Assembly: GCA_031549115.1 (NCBI GenBank)
Contig: JAVBQJ010000129.1
Location: forward strand, 1 to 27,168
From: JAVBQJ01 sp031549115
GTDB taxonomy: Bacteria; Verrucomicrobiota; Lentisphaeria; Victivallales; Victivallaceae
Direction of reading: 5' to 3'
Length of the DNA: 27,168 nucleotides
Shown: positions 8,401 to 15,896 of the stretch, piece by piece
Position numbering within the stretch: the stretch's first letter is position 1
How the letters are laid out: each line of letters starts with the position of its first letter
Program-made: the position numbers and the translations under genes
The notes under the pieces: model-generated
Seen by the model: the letters and a program-made list of their open reading frames with translations, nothing else
The model's database searches: none
What the model was told of the DNA's origin: nothing

Positions 8401-8828
8401 TCACCCGCGCGTTTTTTCACGATTCCGGTATCACTTACAAGGAATCCTCCAAGCACGGCAAAGACGACTTGTTCAATCCCTCCTGGGCGACCGACGGATT
8501 GGAGCAAACCGTCTGGATGGACGGTACTCCCGACCAGTGGCCGGATTGGCTCGAACTCACGTTGGCGCAGCCGGAAACGATCAACACCGTCGTTATTTCC
8601 GGCAATCTTCGCGATTATGAACTCAGCGTCCTGTGCGACGGGCGCTGGGAAATCCTCGAGACCGTGACCAGCAATGCCGAAAAGAAACGGACACATCATT
8701 TTCCGGCCCGAACCATAACCGGACTCAAAATCGACGTAACCGGCTGCAATCCGTTCCTGGATATCTGGTGGCGGGCACAAACTCCGGAATATACCAACAT
8801 CTGCGAAATCGAAGGATATCTGGAGTGA
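5409..8828 (+). CDS. Large secreted multidomain glycosidase-like protein (CBM9-like, TIM barrel, F5/8 type C)
   Basis: This 1139-residue protein starts with a hydrophobic signal-like segment (LLSLGATIAGALPLFGGML). Residues about 25-185 form a beta-sandwich-like sugar-binding region ending YFDNVRLENE. Residues about 200-395 look like a CBM9 module (TPVIDGNITPQEWSG, WSDDSIELFLDPG, GWKGEVKIPFHVF). A spacer with Ig-like character leads to a catalytic-type TIM barrel at about 610-900, with VVDGKPVFPIGIWWPEAN, LLLWSIGDEDN and LSFDWYPRY, related in style to GH2/GH5-type barrels. The C-terminus (about 1010-1139) resembles F5/8 type C/CBM32 (NPSWATDGLEQTVW, WLELTLAQPETINTVVISG). The GDED and ASDIEYG acidic residues are candidate catalytic groups, but no GH family can be fixed. 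Export and action on a polysaccharide are inferred. GGGAG lies before the ATG; the stop overlaps the next gene. Confidence 0.82.
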   Translation: MNRIHCLLSLGATIAGALPLFGGMLLGGFEGENEIRAVYPAISSKWYMPDAGLSQKFVTQGQSSARIVFPGRDVDYWPEIHTNLTPEEGDWRSSDYFAFDLGSDNPEEIVVFVRFEFERDDASTGAFDASFLIKPGTQNRHAMKLSDFRDEINLGKVRHVKFYTACPRLDQILYFDNVRLENEADRRPLHADDGPREIAVGPMARTPVIDGNITPQEWSGAVKATGFRNTYNGAPTTEATTAYVGGDGENFYFAFDCSESQMDRLVARYTEDGAPVWSDDSIELFLDPGQSDGRYYYFAFNSTGAKLSTLYEHGVIVDGWRADWEAAAATDSRGWKGEVKIPFHVFDFDGGRPPEWKINLCREERPHNEVSALFPTMGGLHSPGRFGRLTGVDVDFRRFFYRKSMPDFGDKRLGDNTVTLQIENLTGSASRNIVHTVLTAPDGTVQESQSAFPLTEGTNTFAFPYAIHQDGQYCFSWAMTDEEGGTLLRSAEYRFSPPPPLQLELIEPAYRNTIYATQSLDAVQGRVRINVEDSLMHGQIAVALVDAAETTLYCDTVALETVGNAFDIAISAWELPVGDYKIELALQNASGGETYVESSTPLRKVPPAGREVRLDGDNNLVVDGKPVFPIGIWWPEANDKVYSELKEAGFNTVLQILWADWENSPIVGRATRETFAMAKKYDMGVVVDTRGQPSITPEVVARYGNLNNLLLWSIGDEDNANFKEPQADLVDAYRVFSENDPYHPVYFNGYSTGNLGNYGSICDVLSFDWYPRYSKTEGVNIPLSVYENQVRDARRQVNDRRPVWVIASDIEYGRDLDPLHYNYRLPNYRENRLIAYLCVIGGAKGFWWWTCQWGLNSIFEHPEWVGIKAVARELSALSPVILAREISGRAHAGDAGVSLRLLEYNDDLFLLAANPGLDARDVTIRVEAAPDTAWQVLGEERSVHSQHGEITDRFEPYAVHVYTTATDYQPRIDSVAGVEAAENHLREEHNRKVERNVFTRAFFHDSGITYKESSKHGKDDLFNPSWATDGLEQTVWMDGTPDQWPDWLELTLAQPETINTVVISGNLRDYELSVLCDGRWEILETVTSNAEKKRTHHFPARTITGLKIDVTGCNPFLDIWWRAQTPEYTNICEIEGYLE

Positions 8829-11230
8829 ATAAGACCGGCGGTGAAACAAATACGCCCTGGCTGCGATTGCCGGGCATGTCGGCTCGTCCGCATCAACACC
8901 TCTGTTTCCGGTACAATTTCCTTGGCGGTTCGGTGGGGGAGGGCGTGTTGCGGATCGCGGCGGATTCGGATTTCGTCGCATGGTTCGACGGGGTCGAAAT
9001 CGGACGCGGTCAATTCAGCGACTACCCGGAATGCAAAAGCTGGTCCCGGCTGGCATTTTCAGGGATCCGGCCGGGGATGACGCATACCCTCGCGGTGCTG
9101 GTGTATTACCGGGGCGAGGATTTTTCCGATTACCGCGCCGGGGAATTCGGGTTGTTTGCCGCCGTCGAATCCGGTGCCGGGGCGGGTTCCGGCCGGTGGC
9201 GCTGCCAACCGCACCCGGCATTTGTGGATATCCCGGCGCAAAAAGTAACGCTGCAACAGGGGTATTGCGTCTGTTTCGATGCCCGTCGGGACTGGCCGTG
9301 GCTGGAGTCGGGGTTCGACGACACGGCGTGGCCGGAAGCGGAGAAGTTCCTGATCCCGGGGCGGACACTGATGCCGCGTCCATGGCCGGCGCCGCGCCCG
9401 GCGGCACGGACTCCGGCGCGGATCGTGATGCAGGGAGTTTTCCTGCGTCGAGAGGAGTCGGAGAGTGCTGCGCAATGTGTCGCCGCCGATTATTTGCGGA
9501 CGCAGCCGTGGCGGGAGGTTCTTGTGCCCATGGCGGAGGTTACTCCGGAAGACGCGCCGATGTTTGCGGTCACACCGGAAATGCCGGTGGGCATTGAACC
9601 GGCCGGGGATCGCGGCTCCGGGGTATTTATCGTCGTCGATCTGCAAAAGGAACGGTCCGGACTCCTCGACCTTGAGCTGGCGGCTCCGGCCGGGACGGTG
9701 TTGGACATCGCCTATGGGGAACACTTGGACGACGGGCGCGTACGCGCCAATCCCGGCGGCAGGAATTTCGCCGACCGTTACATCTGCGGTGACGGCAGAC
9801 AGCGTTTCACGCTGGAATTTCGCCGGATCGGGGCGCGGTATATTGAAGTTCATTTTTCCGGATTCACTACCCGGTTGATCCTGCATTACTGCGGGGTGTT
9901 GCCGCTGGTGTTTCATCCCGGCAAACAAATGGAATTTCATTGCAGCGATTCATTACTTAACCGGATGCGCGAAGTGGCAAGCGACACGCTGCAATTGTGC
10001 ATGTATGACCACTTCGAAGACAGCCCGTGGCGGGAACATGCGCTGTATGCCCACGACGGGCGGCTTCAGGCTTTGTTCGGATATTATCTGTGGGGCAACT
10101 ATGAGTTCGCCGCCGCCTCGCTGGCGCTTCTGGGGCAGGGTATCCGGGCCGACGGCCTGCTGGAGCTATGCGCTCCGGCCCGGGTTGCGATCACGATCCC
10201 CAGCTTCAGTCTGCTGTGGATCGACGCCGTGAAGGATCATTGGCTGTACAGCGGTTCGCCGGCATTGTTCCGGCGTTTTGAAGTCCAGATCGAGCGGATG
10301 CTGGCGGTTTTTCTCTCCCGGCAGGAGCCGGCGACCGGATTATATGCGCATCCCGAAGGCAAGGAGCTTTGGCACTTTTACGAATGGAGTCCGGATATGG
10401 CCGGATTCGCGCAGGCGACGCCGATGGCGGAAGCGGAATTTCATGCGCCATTCAATCTATTGCTGGCCAAGGCATTGCACGGCTATGCGCAGATGCTGGA
10501 GTGGGATGGGAAAGATTCACGTGCCGCGGCGTACGAAACGCGCTTCCGGCGGTTGGCGGCGGCGATTGCCGCCGGATTTGCTCTCGCCGACGGATCGTTG
10601 GCCAGCTATCGGCGGTATGGCGTTCCGGTGCTGCGTCATTCGTGGACGCAAGCGCTGGCCGCGGCGGTTTTGCCGGTGACGGAGACAGAACGGAACACTT
10701 TGTTCGAAGCCTCCAGCGCTCCCGCGGTGCGGCCGGCAACGCTGAGTTCCACGCTTGAATTGGTGGAGGGCTTCATGGCTGGCTCGCCGGAAGCCCGCGC
10801 CGCCGTGAGCGCCTGCCTGCGCGCCCGGTGGACGCCGATGCTGTTTCAGGGAGCGACGAGTTTCCGGGAAACCGCGGTCGGCGCGGCCGATTTCGACGGG
10901 GCGGGCAGCATGTGCCACGGCTGGAGCGCGTTGCCGGCTTATTTCGCGCACGCCTGGATTCTGGGAGTGCGGCCGTTGGCCCCCGGCTTTGCCCGGTTTG
11001 CGGTATCGCCGTATCCGGAGAATTGTCACCATGCCTCGGGCGCCGTGGCGACGCCGCATGGCCCGATTTGGGTACACTGGCGTCGCACCGATGCGGGACT
11101 GGCCGTCGAGGTTCGCCATCCGGCGGCGTGTGTGCCGGAGTTACATGAGTTTCCCGAGGTGGGAGAGTATGTTTGGAACAGCAAAAGGAGCATCGAGACC
11201 GAGGACTCCAGCAGCAGCAAAGGAAATTGA
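8825..11230 (+). CDS. Alpha-L-rhamnosidase-like glycoside hydrolase (GH78-like)
   Basis: The 801-residue product has the layout of GH78: N-terminal beta-sandwich regions (DSDFVAWFDGVEIGRGQFSD), a substrate-site sandwich, then an (alpha/alpha)6 barrel beginning SDSLLNRMREVASDTLQLCM and containing YDHFEDSPWREHALYAHDGR near residues 395-415. The acidic residues in this DSPWRE and HDGR region correspond to the catalytic area of the family. The end, HGWSALPAYFAHAWILGVRP then PHGPIWVHWRR, is also typical of GH78. It should remove terminal alpha-L-rhamnose. I chose GTG 8825 because it overlaps the preceding TGA (GTGA), a coupling arrangement; the open frame upstream only shadows the previous gene. 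No clear signal peptide is seen, so it may act in the cytoplasm on imported fragments. Confidence 0.82.
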   Translation: MNKTGGETNTPWLRLPGMSARPHQHLCFRYNFLGGSVGEGVLRIAADSDFVAWFDGVEIGRGQFSDYPECKSWSRLAFSGIRPGMTHTLAVLVYYRGEDFSDYRAGEFGLFAAVESGAGAGSGRWRCQPHPAFVDIPAQKVTLQQGYCVCFDARRDWPWLESGFDDTAWPEAEKFLIPGRTLMPRPWPAPRPAARTPARIVMQGVFLRREESESAAQCVAADYLRTQPWREVLVPMAEVTPEDAPMFAVTPEMPVGIEPAGDRGSGVFIVVDLQKERSGLLDLELAAPAGTVLDIAYGEHLDDGRVRANPGGRNFADRYICGDGRQRFTLEFRRIGARYIEVHFSGFTTRLILHYCGVLPLVFHPGKQMEFHCSDSLLNRMREVASDTLQLCMYDHFEDSPWREHALYAHDGRLQALFGYYLWGNYEFAAASLALLGQGIRADGLLELCAPARVAITIPSFSLLWIDAVKDHWLYSGSPALFRRFEVQIERMLAVFLSRQEPATGLYAHPEGKELWHFYEWSPDMAGFAQATPMAEAEFHAPFNLLLAKALHGYAQMLEWDGKDSRAAAYETRFRRLAAAIAAGFALADGSLASYRRYGVPVLRHSWTQALAAAVLPVTETERNTLFEASSAPAVRPATLSSTLELVEGFMAGSPEARAAVSACLRARWTPMLFQGATSFRETAVGAADFDGAGSMCHGWSALPAYFAHAWILGVRPLAPGFARFAVSPYPENCHHASGAVATPHGPIWVHWRRTDAGLAVEVRHPAACVPELHEFPEVGEYVWNSKRSIETEDSSSSKGN

Positions 11231-11233
11231 AAC

Positions 11234-13666
11234 GTGAATGCAGCGATCCATAATCTGCGGCAGATGCCGCCGGCCGAAATGCTCGCCCCCCGAACCGACG
11301 ACCCGGAGCGCGAATGGTGCTATCTGGCCCGATCCACAGTGGTGATCGGCTTGCCGTTTCAGGAGGATGTGACCCAGGTGACCTATGACGGGGCGTTGTT
11401 TACCCGGAACGCCGAACTGTCGTTCTATTGCGGCGCGGCGCGGCAGGATCTGCTGATGCGGCAAAAGTGCTTTCTGGACGGGTATATCCCGATCGTCCAA
11501 TATGCGTGGCACGACGGAACGGTCGTTTATCGTTACGAAGCCTTCGGCAGTGTGTTGGCGGATGGGCGGGAGGTAAATTTGGTCCGAATCGGCATGACCA
11601 ACACCGGTGATGCGCCGCGGCAGGTCGACTTCGGCGCGCGACTGGGGTATAGCCGGAAGGCATTCCGTTTTCTCTCCGACGAACCCGACCGGAACTGGGT
11701 TTACGAATTGGCGGGCAATTGCATTTGCCGCGATGGAAAACCATTGTTGCTTTTCGATTCCCGCTGCCATGCCGAAATCGTGAACGCTTCACCACAGCGG
11801 GCCGAACAGCTGGCGGCGGAGTTGCACTTTTCCTCCATGCTCGACGCCGGGGCGGATGACAGCCTGGTGTTTGTGATGTTCCGGGTGCCGCAGGACGCGC
11901 CGGTTCCGACGCCTGCTGCCGTCGATTACGAGTTTCATCGCGAAAAAACGGTGAAATATTGGCGGAACATGTTGGGCAAATGCCGTTTGGAGTTACCGGA
12001 AAAGCGCGTCAACGACAGTTTTCCCGCCAGTATGGCGCACACGCTGCTGGCGACGCGGCGGCGGAACGGCCGAAAGATTCAGACCGACGGCATCGCCTAC
12101 CCGAATTTTTTCCTGACCGGCGCGCCGCAGGAGGGCATGCTGTATCTGACCGGCGGTCACTTCCGCCTTTGCCGCGATCTGATCGTACGGCGCGCGGTGG
12201 AACAGCAGGATCCGAACGGGTTGTACCTGGACCACTCGCTGGCGCACGGGGACGGAATTCCGGCCGCGCATGGTCATGTGCTGTACATCGTTGCGATGTA
12301 CGTTCTGTATGACGGCGCCGCCGACTTCGGACGCCGGGTGTTTGCCAGTGTTGTCCGTGCTGTGGATTACATCCGCCACAGCGTGCAAAGCGACGCCTAT
12401 GGTCTGATGCATCCGACCTATCCATATGACAATGAAATGATCGATGGTCATTATGCCAGCAACAATTTCTGGGCATTGTTGGGACTGCGGTTTGCCATCC
12501 GCCTGGCGCGTTTCCTGAAGGAAGAGAGCATGGCGGCAGACTGGACGGAGTTGGAGAAGCGCTATACGGCCAACATTCTTTTTGCCATCCGCCGGAGCGT
12601 AACGCCGGAGGGGTATCTGCCGCCCGGGTTGTATGCCTATTTGGTCGGTCCGCAGGCGCGGCGCAACTTCATGGACTACCAAACCGACTGCGATTGGGAA
12701 AATATGTTGCTGGCCTATCCGGGCGAAATCCTGCCGCCGGCCCACCGGATCGTCCGGAACACGGTCCGGGAAATCACGCGCTCCTACGCCGAGGGAGTGA
12801 TGACCTACCGGCACGGCCAACATCTGCATCAATACATCACTGCCAACCAGATCGAACAATACGTCGTCATGGGCGAAAGCTACAAGGCGTTGCGCGATTT
12901 TTACCACATCGTGCTGCATGCCGGTTCGGCGCACGAATGTTTTGAAAATCTGGTGCTGCCGTGGACCAACCGCGATGTCGATTGCGAATGTCCGCCGCCG
13001 CACGCCTGGGCGTCGGCCAAGCTGGGAGTGCTGATCCGCAATTTTCTGCTGTTGGAATATGGCGGCAATTGCGGCGTGGAGGAGGACAAGCGCGAGCTGT
13101 GGTTGTTTCACTGTCTGGCCCCGGAATGGCTGAAGCCGGACGCTCCGCTGAAAATCATCCATGCGCCGACCGAATTCGGCACCGTTTCGGCGACCATGAG
13201 AACCCGGAACGGAGGCGCGACGATTACCGTCAAACGCCAGGCGGGGAGGGCGTTTGCGGCGTTCCGTTTCCGTGTGCCATACTTCAAGAAGCTGCGCTCT
13301 TTCCAGGTCGATCACGGATTTTGCCGTCGGGAAAAGGATTGTCTGGTTTTCGCTCCGGAGGTGACACGATTGGAGGTGGAGTGCTCCGATGCGGGCGGCG
13401 CGAAGCCACGGGTATTTCAGGATCTGCTGCTCAATTATCGTTCGACCCGGCGTTTTTGCGGTGTCGACGCCAATGGCGCCGCCGTGGTGGCGGAACCGGA
13501 TACGCCGACGCTCTCGGCGGAGGAAGACGCGATGTACCAGGAACAGCCGTTGAGTTTCGAGCTGGTAAAAACGGCATTTGAACACGAATATCGCCGCCGG
13601 TTCGAAGCGAACGCGGCTGCGGGTGGAAGCACGCTGACGGTGACGCCGCCACGCTGGGAGAGATAA
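11234..13666 (+). CDS. Unassigned six-hairpin ((alpha/alpha)6-toroid) glycosidase-like protein
   Basis: I do not recognise a numbered family for this 810-residue protein. The first 260 residues look like a beta-sandwich (VTQVTYDGALFTRNAELSFY, LVRIGMTNTGDAPRQVDFGA). The middle looks like an alpha/alpha toroid: paired helices with conserved-looking acidic and aromatic loops, HSLAHGDGIPAAHGH, MHPTYPYDNEMIDGHYASNN, DYQTDCDWENMLLAYPGEI and GQHLHQYITANQIEQYVVMG. The end returns to beta structure (FGTVSATMRTRNGGATITVK). This arrangement resembles glycosidases that act by inversion, such as GH78, GH95 or GH116 relatives. It starts at GTG 3 nt after the rhamnosidase with AAAGGA upstream, and 4 nt precede the GH89 gene, so it is almost surely part of the same pathway. 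Enzyme activity is inferred only. Confidence 0.7.
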   Translation: MNAAIHNLRQMPPAEMLAPRTDDPEREWCYLARSTVVIGLPFQEDVTQVTYDGALFTRNAELSFYCGAARQDLLMRQKCFLDGYIPIVQYAWHDGTVVYRYEAFGSVLADGREVNLVRIGMTNTGDAPRQVDFGARLGYSRKAFRFLSDEPDRNWVYELAGNCICRDGKPLLLFDSRCHAEIVNASPQRAEQLAAELHFSSMLDAGADDSLVFVMFRVPQDAPVPTPAAVDYEFHREKTVKYWRNMLGKCRLELPEKRVNDSFPASMAHTLLATRRRNGRKIQTDGIAYPNFFLTGAPQEGMLYLTGGHFRLCRDLIVRRAVEQQDPNGLYLDHSLAHGDGIPAAHGHVLYIVAMYVLYDGAADFGRRVFASVVRAVDYIRHSVQSDAYGLMHPTYPYDNEMIDGHYASNNFWALLGLRFAIRLARFLKEESMAADWTELEKRYTANILFAIRRSVTPEGYLPPGLYAYLVGPQARRNFMDYQTDCDWENMLLAYPGEILPPAHRIVRNTVREITRSYAEGVMTYRHGQHLHQYITANQIEQYVVMGESYKALRDFYHIVLHAGSAHECFENLVLPWTNRDVDCECPPPHAWASAKLGVLIRNFLLLEYGGNCGVEEDKRELWLFHCLAPEWLKPDAPLKIIHAPTEFGTVSATMRTRNGGATITVKRQAGRAFAAFRFRVPYFKKLRSFQVDHGFCRREKDCLVFAPEVTRLEVECSDAGGAKPRVFQDLLLNYRSTRRFCGVDANGAAVVAEPDTPTLSAEEDAMYQEQPLSFELVKTAFEHEYRRRFEANAAAGGSTLTVTPPRWER

Positions 13667-13670
13667 CTTG

Positions 13671-15896
13671 ATGTCGAAGTATCTGTATGATCTGATCGGC
13701 CGGCGGATGCCGGAATTGCATGGACGGGTGGTGTTTCACACCGCGGCGGCGCCGGAGACATTTTTTGAACTTCAAAACAACGACGCCGGACAGGTGGCGG
13801 TGACCGGTGATTCGACGCTCTCGTGCGCGCAAGGCCTGCATTGGTACTGGAAGCATGTCTGTCACGGACATCTGTCGTGGTGCGGATCCCGGGCGGGGCG
13901 GTTTACGCCGCTCGCCGGATCGGCGCCGATACGGATGGCGATGCCGCGAAGCGAAACGGTTTACCTGAATTATTGTACGTTCGGATACAGCGCCTGTTGG
14001 TGGGACTGGGAGCGTTGGGAGTGGGAATTGGACTTTATGGCGCTCAACGGCGTTTCGATGCCGCTGTTTACCGTGGGGTTGGAAGGAGTATGGTTCGAGG
14101 CGCTGCTCCGGATCGGCTTTGGGGAATCCGAAGCTCTGGAATATCTTTCCGGGCCGGCGTTTCTGGCATGGCAATGGATGGGCAATATCCAGAGCCATTG
14201 CGGGCCGTTGCCTCGAAGCTGGATCGATGGGCATGTCGCCCTGGGGCGCCGGATTCTGCGGCGGATGCTGGGCTTCGGCATGACGCCGATTCAATCCTTT
14301 TTCTCCGGCGTGGTGCCCCGTCTTTTCGCAGAAAAATTTCCCGGGGCCCGGGTCACGGCGCAACCCGGCTGGTGCAATTTCCCCGGCACACTGATGCTCG
14401 ATCCGCTCGATCCATGGTTTCGCCGTTTCGGATTGACGTTCATGACAGTGCAACGGGAGCTTTTCGGATTGCACGGCTGCTATGCCGCCGATCCGTTTCA
14501 TGAGACCGAAATGTCCGGCGATGATCCGGCGTATCTGGCCCGGGTTGGAAAAAGCATCGAGGCGCTGTTGATCGAGACCGATCCCGACGGTTGCTGGGTG
14601 ATGCAGGGCTGGTCGCTGCGTCGGGAGATCGTCCAGGCGGTAAGCAAAAATCGACTGCTGATTCTGGACTTGGCCGGCACTGAATACGGGAAGCACGACG
14701 GCTTCTGGGGATATGATTTCATCGCCGGGCAGTTGCACTACTTCGGCGGCCGCACCAATTTGCACGGGGATCTGGCGTTGATTGCCGCGAATCCGGCGGC
14801 CAGCCTGCGCCGGGAGTACCCGCGGCAAATGCGGGGCACGGGGCTGTTCATGGAAGGCATCGGCCAGAATCCGGTTTTCTACGATCTTGTCTGCGACATG
14901 AATCTGCGACACGATACCGTCGATATCCGGCAGTGGCTGCGGGAATATGCCGTCCGGCGTTACGGCGCACTGCTGCCGGAGTTTGAACGGGCCTGGGAGC
15001 TGCTGCTCAAGAGCGCCTATCGTCAGGGAACCAATGCGGTGGAGTCCAGCTCCATTGTCGCGGCACGTCCGGCGTTGGAGGTCAAAAAATCCGGTCCCAA
15101 CGAGGGCTTCCGCCGGGATTACGAAAACCGGGATTTGTTCGCGGCCTGGCGGGCTCTGCTCGACGGCGCCGGCGTCGTGGCGGAAATCTCCGAAGGATTG
15201 CGCTTTGACTTGATCGATGTCGGGCGGCAGGCGCTGTCGAATCTGGCGCGGGAAATCCAGCAGAAAACGACGGCGGCCTTTGCCGCGCGCGACCGGGCAT
15301 GTTTCCGGCGGATGTCGCAGCGCTTTCTTTGTTTGCTCGACGATATCGACATGTTGCTGGGGTATTCGGAGCATTATCGCCTCGACCGCTGGATGGCGGA
15401 TGCGAAGCATTGGGCGCGGAATCCGGAGGAGGAGGCTTTGTACGCCCGCAACGCATCGTATCTGGTTACGCTGTGGGGACCGGAGGAGGCTCCGGAGATA
15501 TTCGATTACGCCTGGCGTGAGTGGCACGGCTTGATCAAGGGATTTTACCGGGAACGCTGGCGGAAATTCTTTGACTTCCTGCAGGATAGGCTGGAACGCG
15601 GCGAGGCGTATGACGAAGACCGCCTGCCGCAGGCGTATGGCCGGGAAGCATGGCGCGCCAACGATTTTTACCGTGATCTGGCCGCGTGGGAAACCGCGTG
15701 GCGCGGCGAGGCGCATTCGGCTTCGGATCACGCGTTCGCCTGGGAAAAAATAAACGCTGTTTACGAACGATGGAGTCAAAGCTATGAGGTTCCGGCAGAT
15801 TCATCTGGATTTTCACACGTCAGAGTTGATTTCGGGGGTTGGTGCCCGGTTCGACAAGAAACACTGGCAGGATACCCTGACGCGGGCCGCGGTTGA
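13671..15896 (+). CDS. Alpha-N-acetylglucosaminidase (GH89, NAGLU-like)
   Basis: The 741-residue product shows the GH89 signature YLNYCTFGYSACWWDWERWE near residue 98, followed by DFMALNGVSMPLFTVGLEGVW. Family catalytic positions are recognisable: DPFHETEMSGD near residue 273, where human NAGLU has its first catalytic Glu, and LDLAGTEYGKHDGFWGYDF near 336, matching the second, followed by LHYFGGRTNLHGDL. GH89 enzymes release terminal alpha-linked GlcNAc. The N-terminal SCAQGLHWYWKHVC segment fits the small domain before the barrel. ATG 13671 is preferred over the adjacent TTG at 13668. The reading frame runs 113 nt into the next gene, unusual in this compact operon; the C-terminal 37 residues may be an artefact of a lost stop. 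No signal peptide is visible. Confidence 0.9.
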   Translation: MSKYLYDLIGRRMPELHGRVVFHTAAAPETFFELQNNDAGQVAVTGDSTLSCAQGLHWYWKHVCHGHLSWCGSRAGRFTPLAGSAPIRMAMPRSETVYLNYCTFGYSACWWDWERWEWELDFMALNGVSMPLFTVGLEGVWFEALLRIGFGESEALEYLSGPAFLAWQWMGNIQSHCGPLPRSWIDGHVALGRRILRRMLGFGMTPIQSFFSGVVPRLFAEKFPGARVTAQPGWCNFPGTLMLDPLDPWFRRFGLTFMTVQRELFGLHGCYAADPFHETEMSGDDPAYLARVGKSIEALLIETDPDGCWVMQGWSLRREIVQAVSKNRLLILDLAGTEYGKHDGFWGYDFIAGQLHYFGGRTNLHGDLALIAANPAASLRREYPRQMRGTGLFMEGIGQNPVFYDLVCDMNLRHDTVDIRQWLREYAVRRYGALLPEFERAWELLLKSAYRQGTNAVESSSIVAARPALEVKKSGPNEGFRRDYENRDLFAAWRALLDGAGVVAEISEGLRFDLIDVGRQALSNLAREIQQKTTAAFAARDRACFRRMSQRFLCLLDDIDMLLGYSEHYRLDRWMADAKHWARNPEEEALYARNASYLVTLWGPEEAPEIFDYAWREWHGLIKGFYRERWRKFFDFLQDRLERGEAYDEDRLPQAYGREAWRANDFYRDLAAWETAWRGEAHSASDHAFAWEKINAVYERWSQSYEVPADSSGFSHVRVDFGGWCPVRQETLAGYPDAGRG

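Noticed and set aside
8633..8824. Upstream extension of the GH78-like gene
   Set aside because: These 64 codons overlap the end of the preceding gene in another frame and look like low-quality Arg/Asn-rich sequence; GTG 8825 overlaps the preceding stop and begins the recognisable protein.
6834..8981. 715-codon open frame on the minus strand
   Set aside because: Antisense to the 1139-residue protein; GC-rich codon bias makes long false frames, and no motif is seen.
11993..13585. 530-codon open frame on the minus strand
   Set aside because: Antisense to the 810-residue gene with no recognisable domain.
13431..15779. 782-codon open frame on the minus strand
   Set aside because: It is the antisense shadow of the GH89 gene, with Pro/Arg/Gln-rich composition and no domain pattern.
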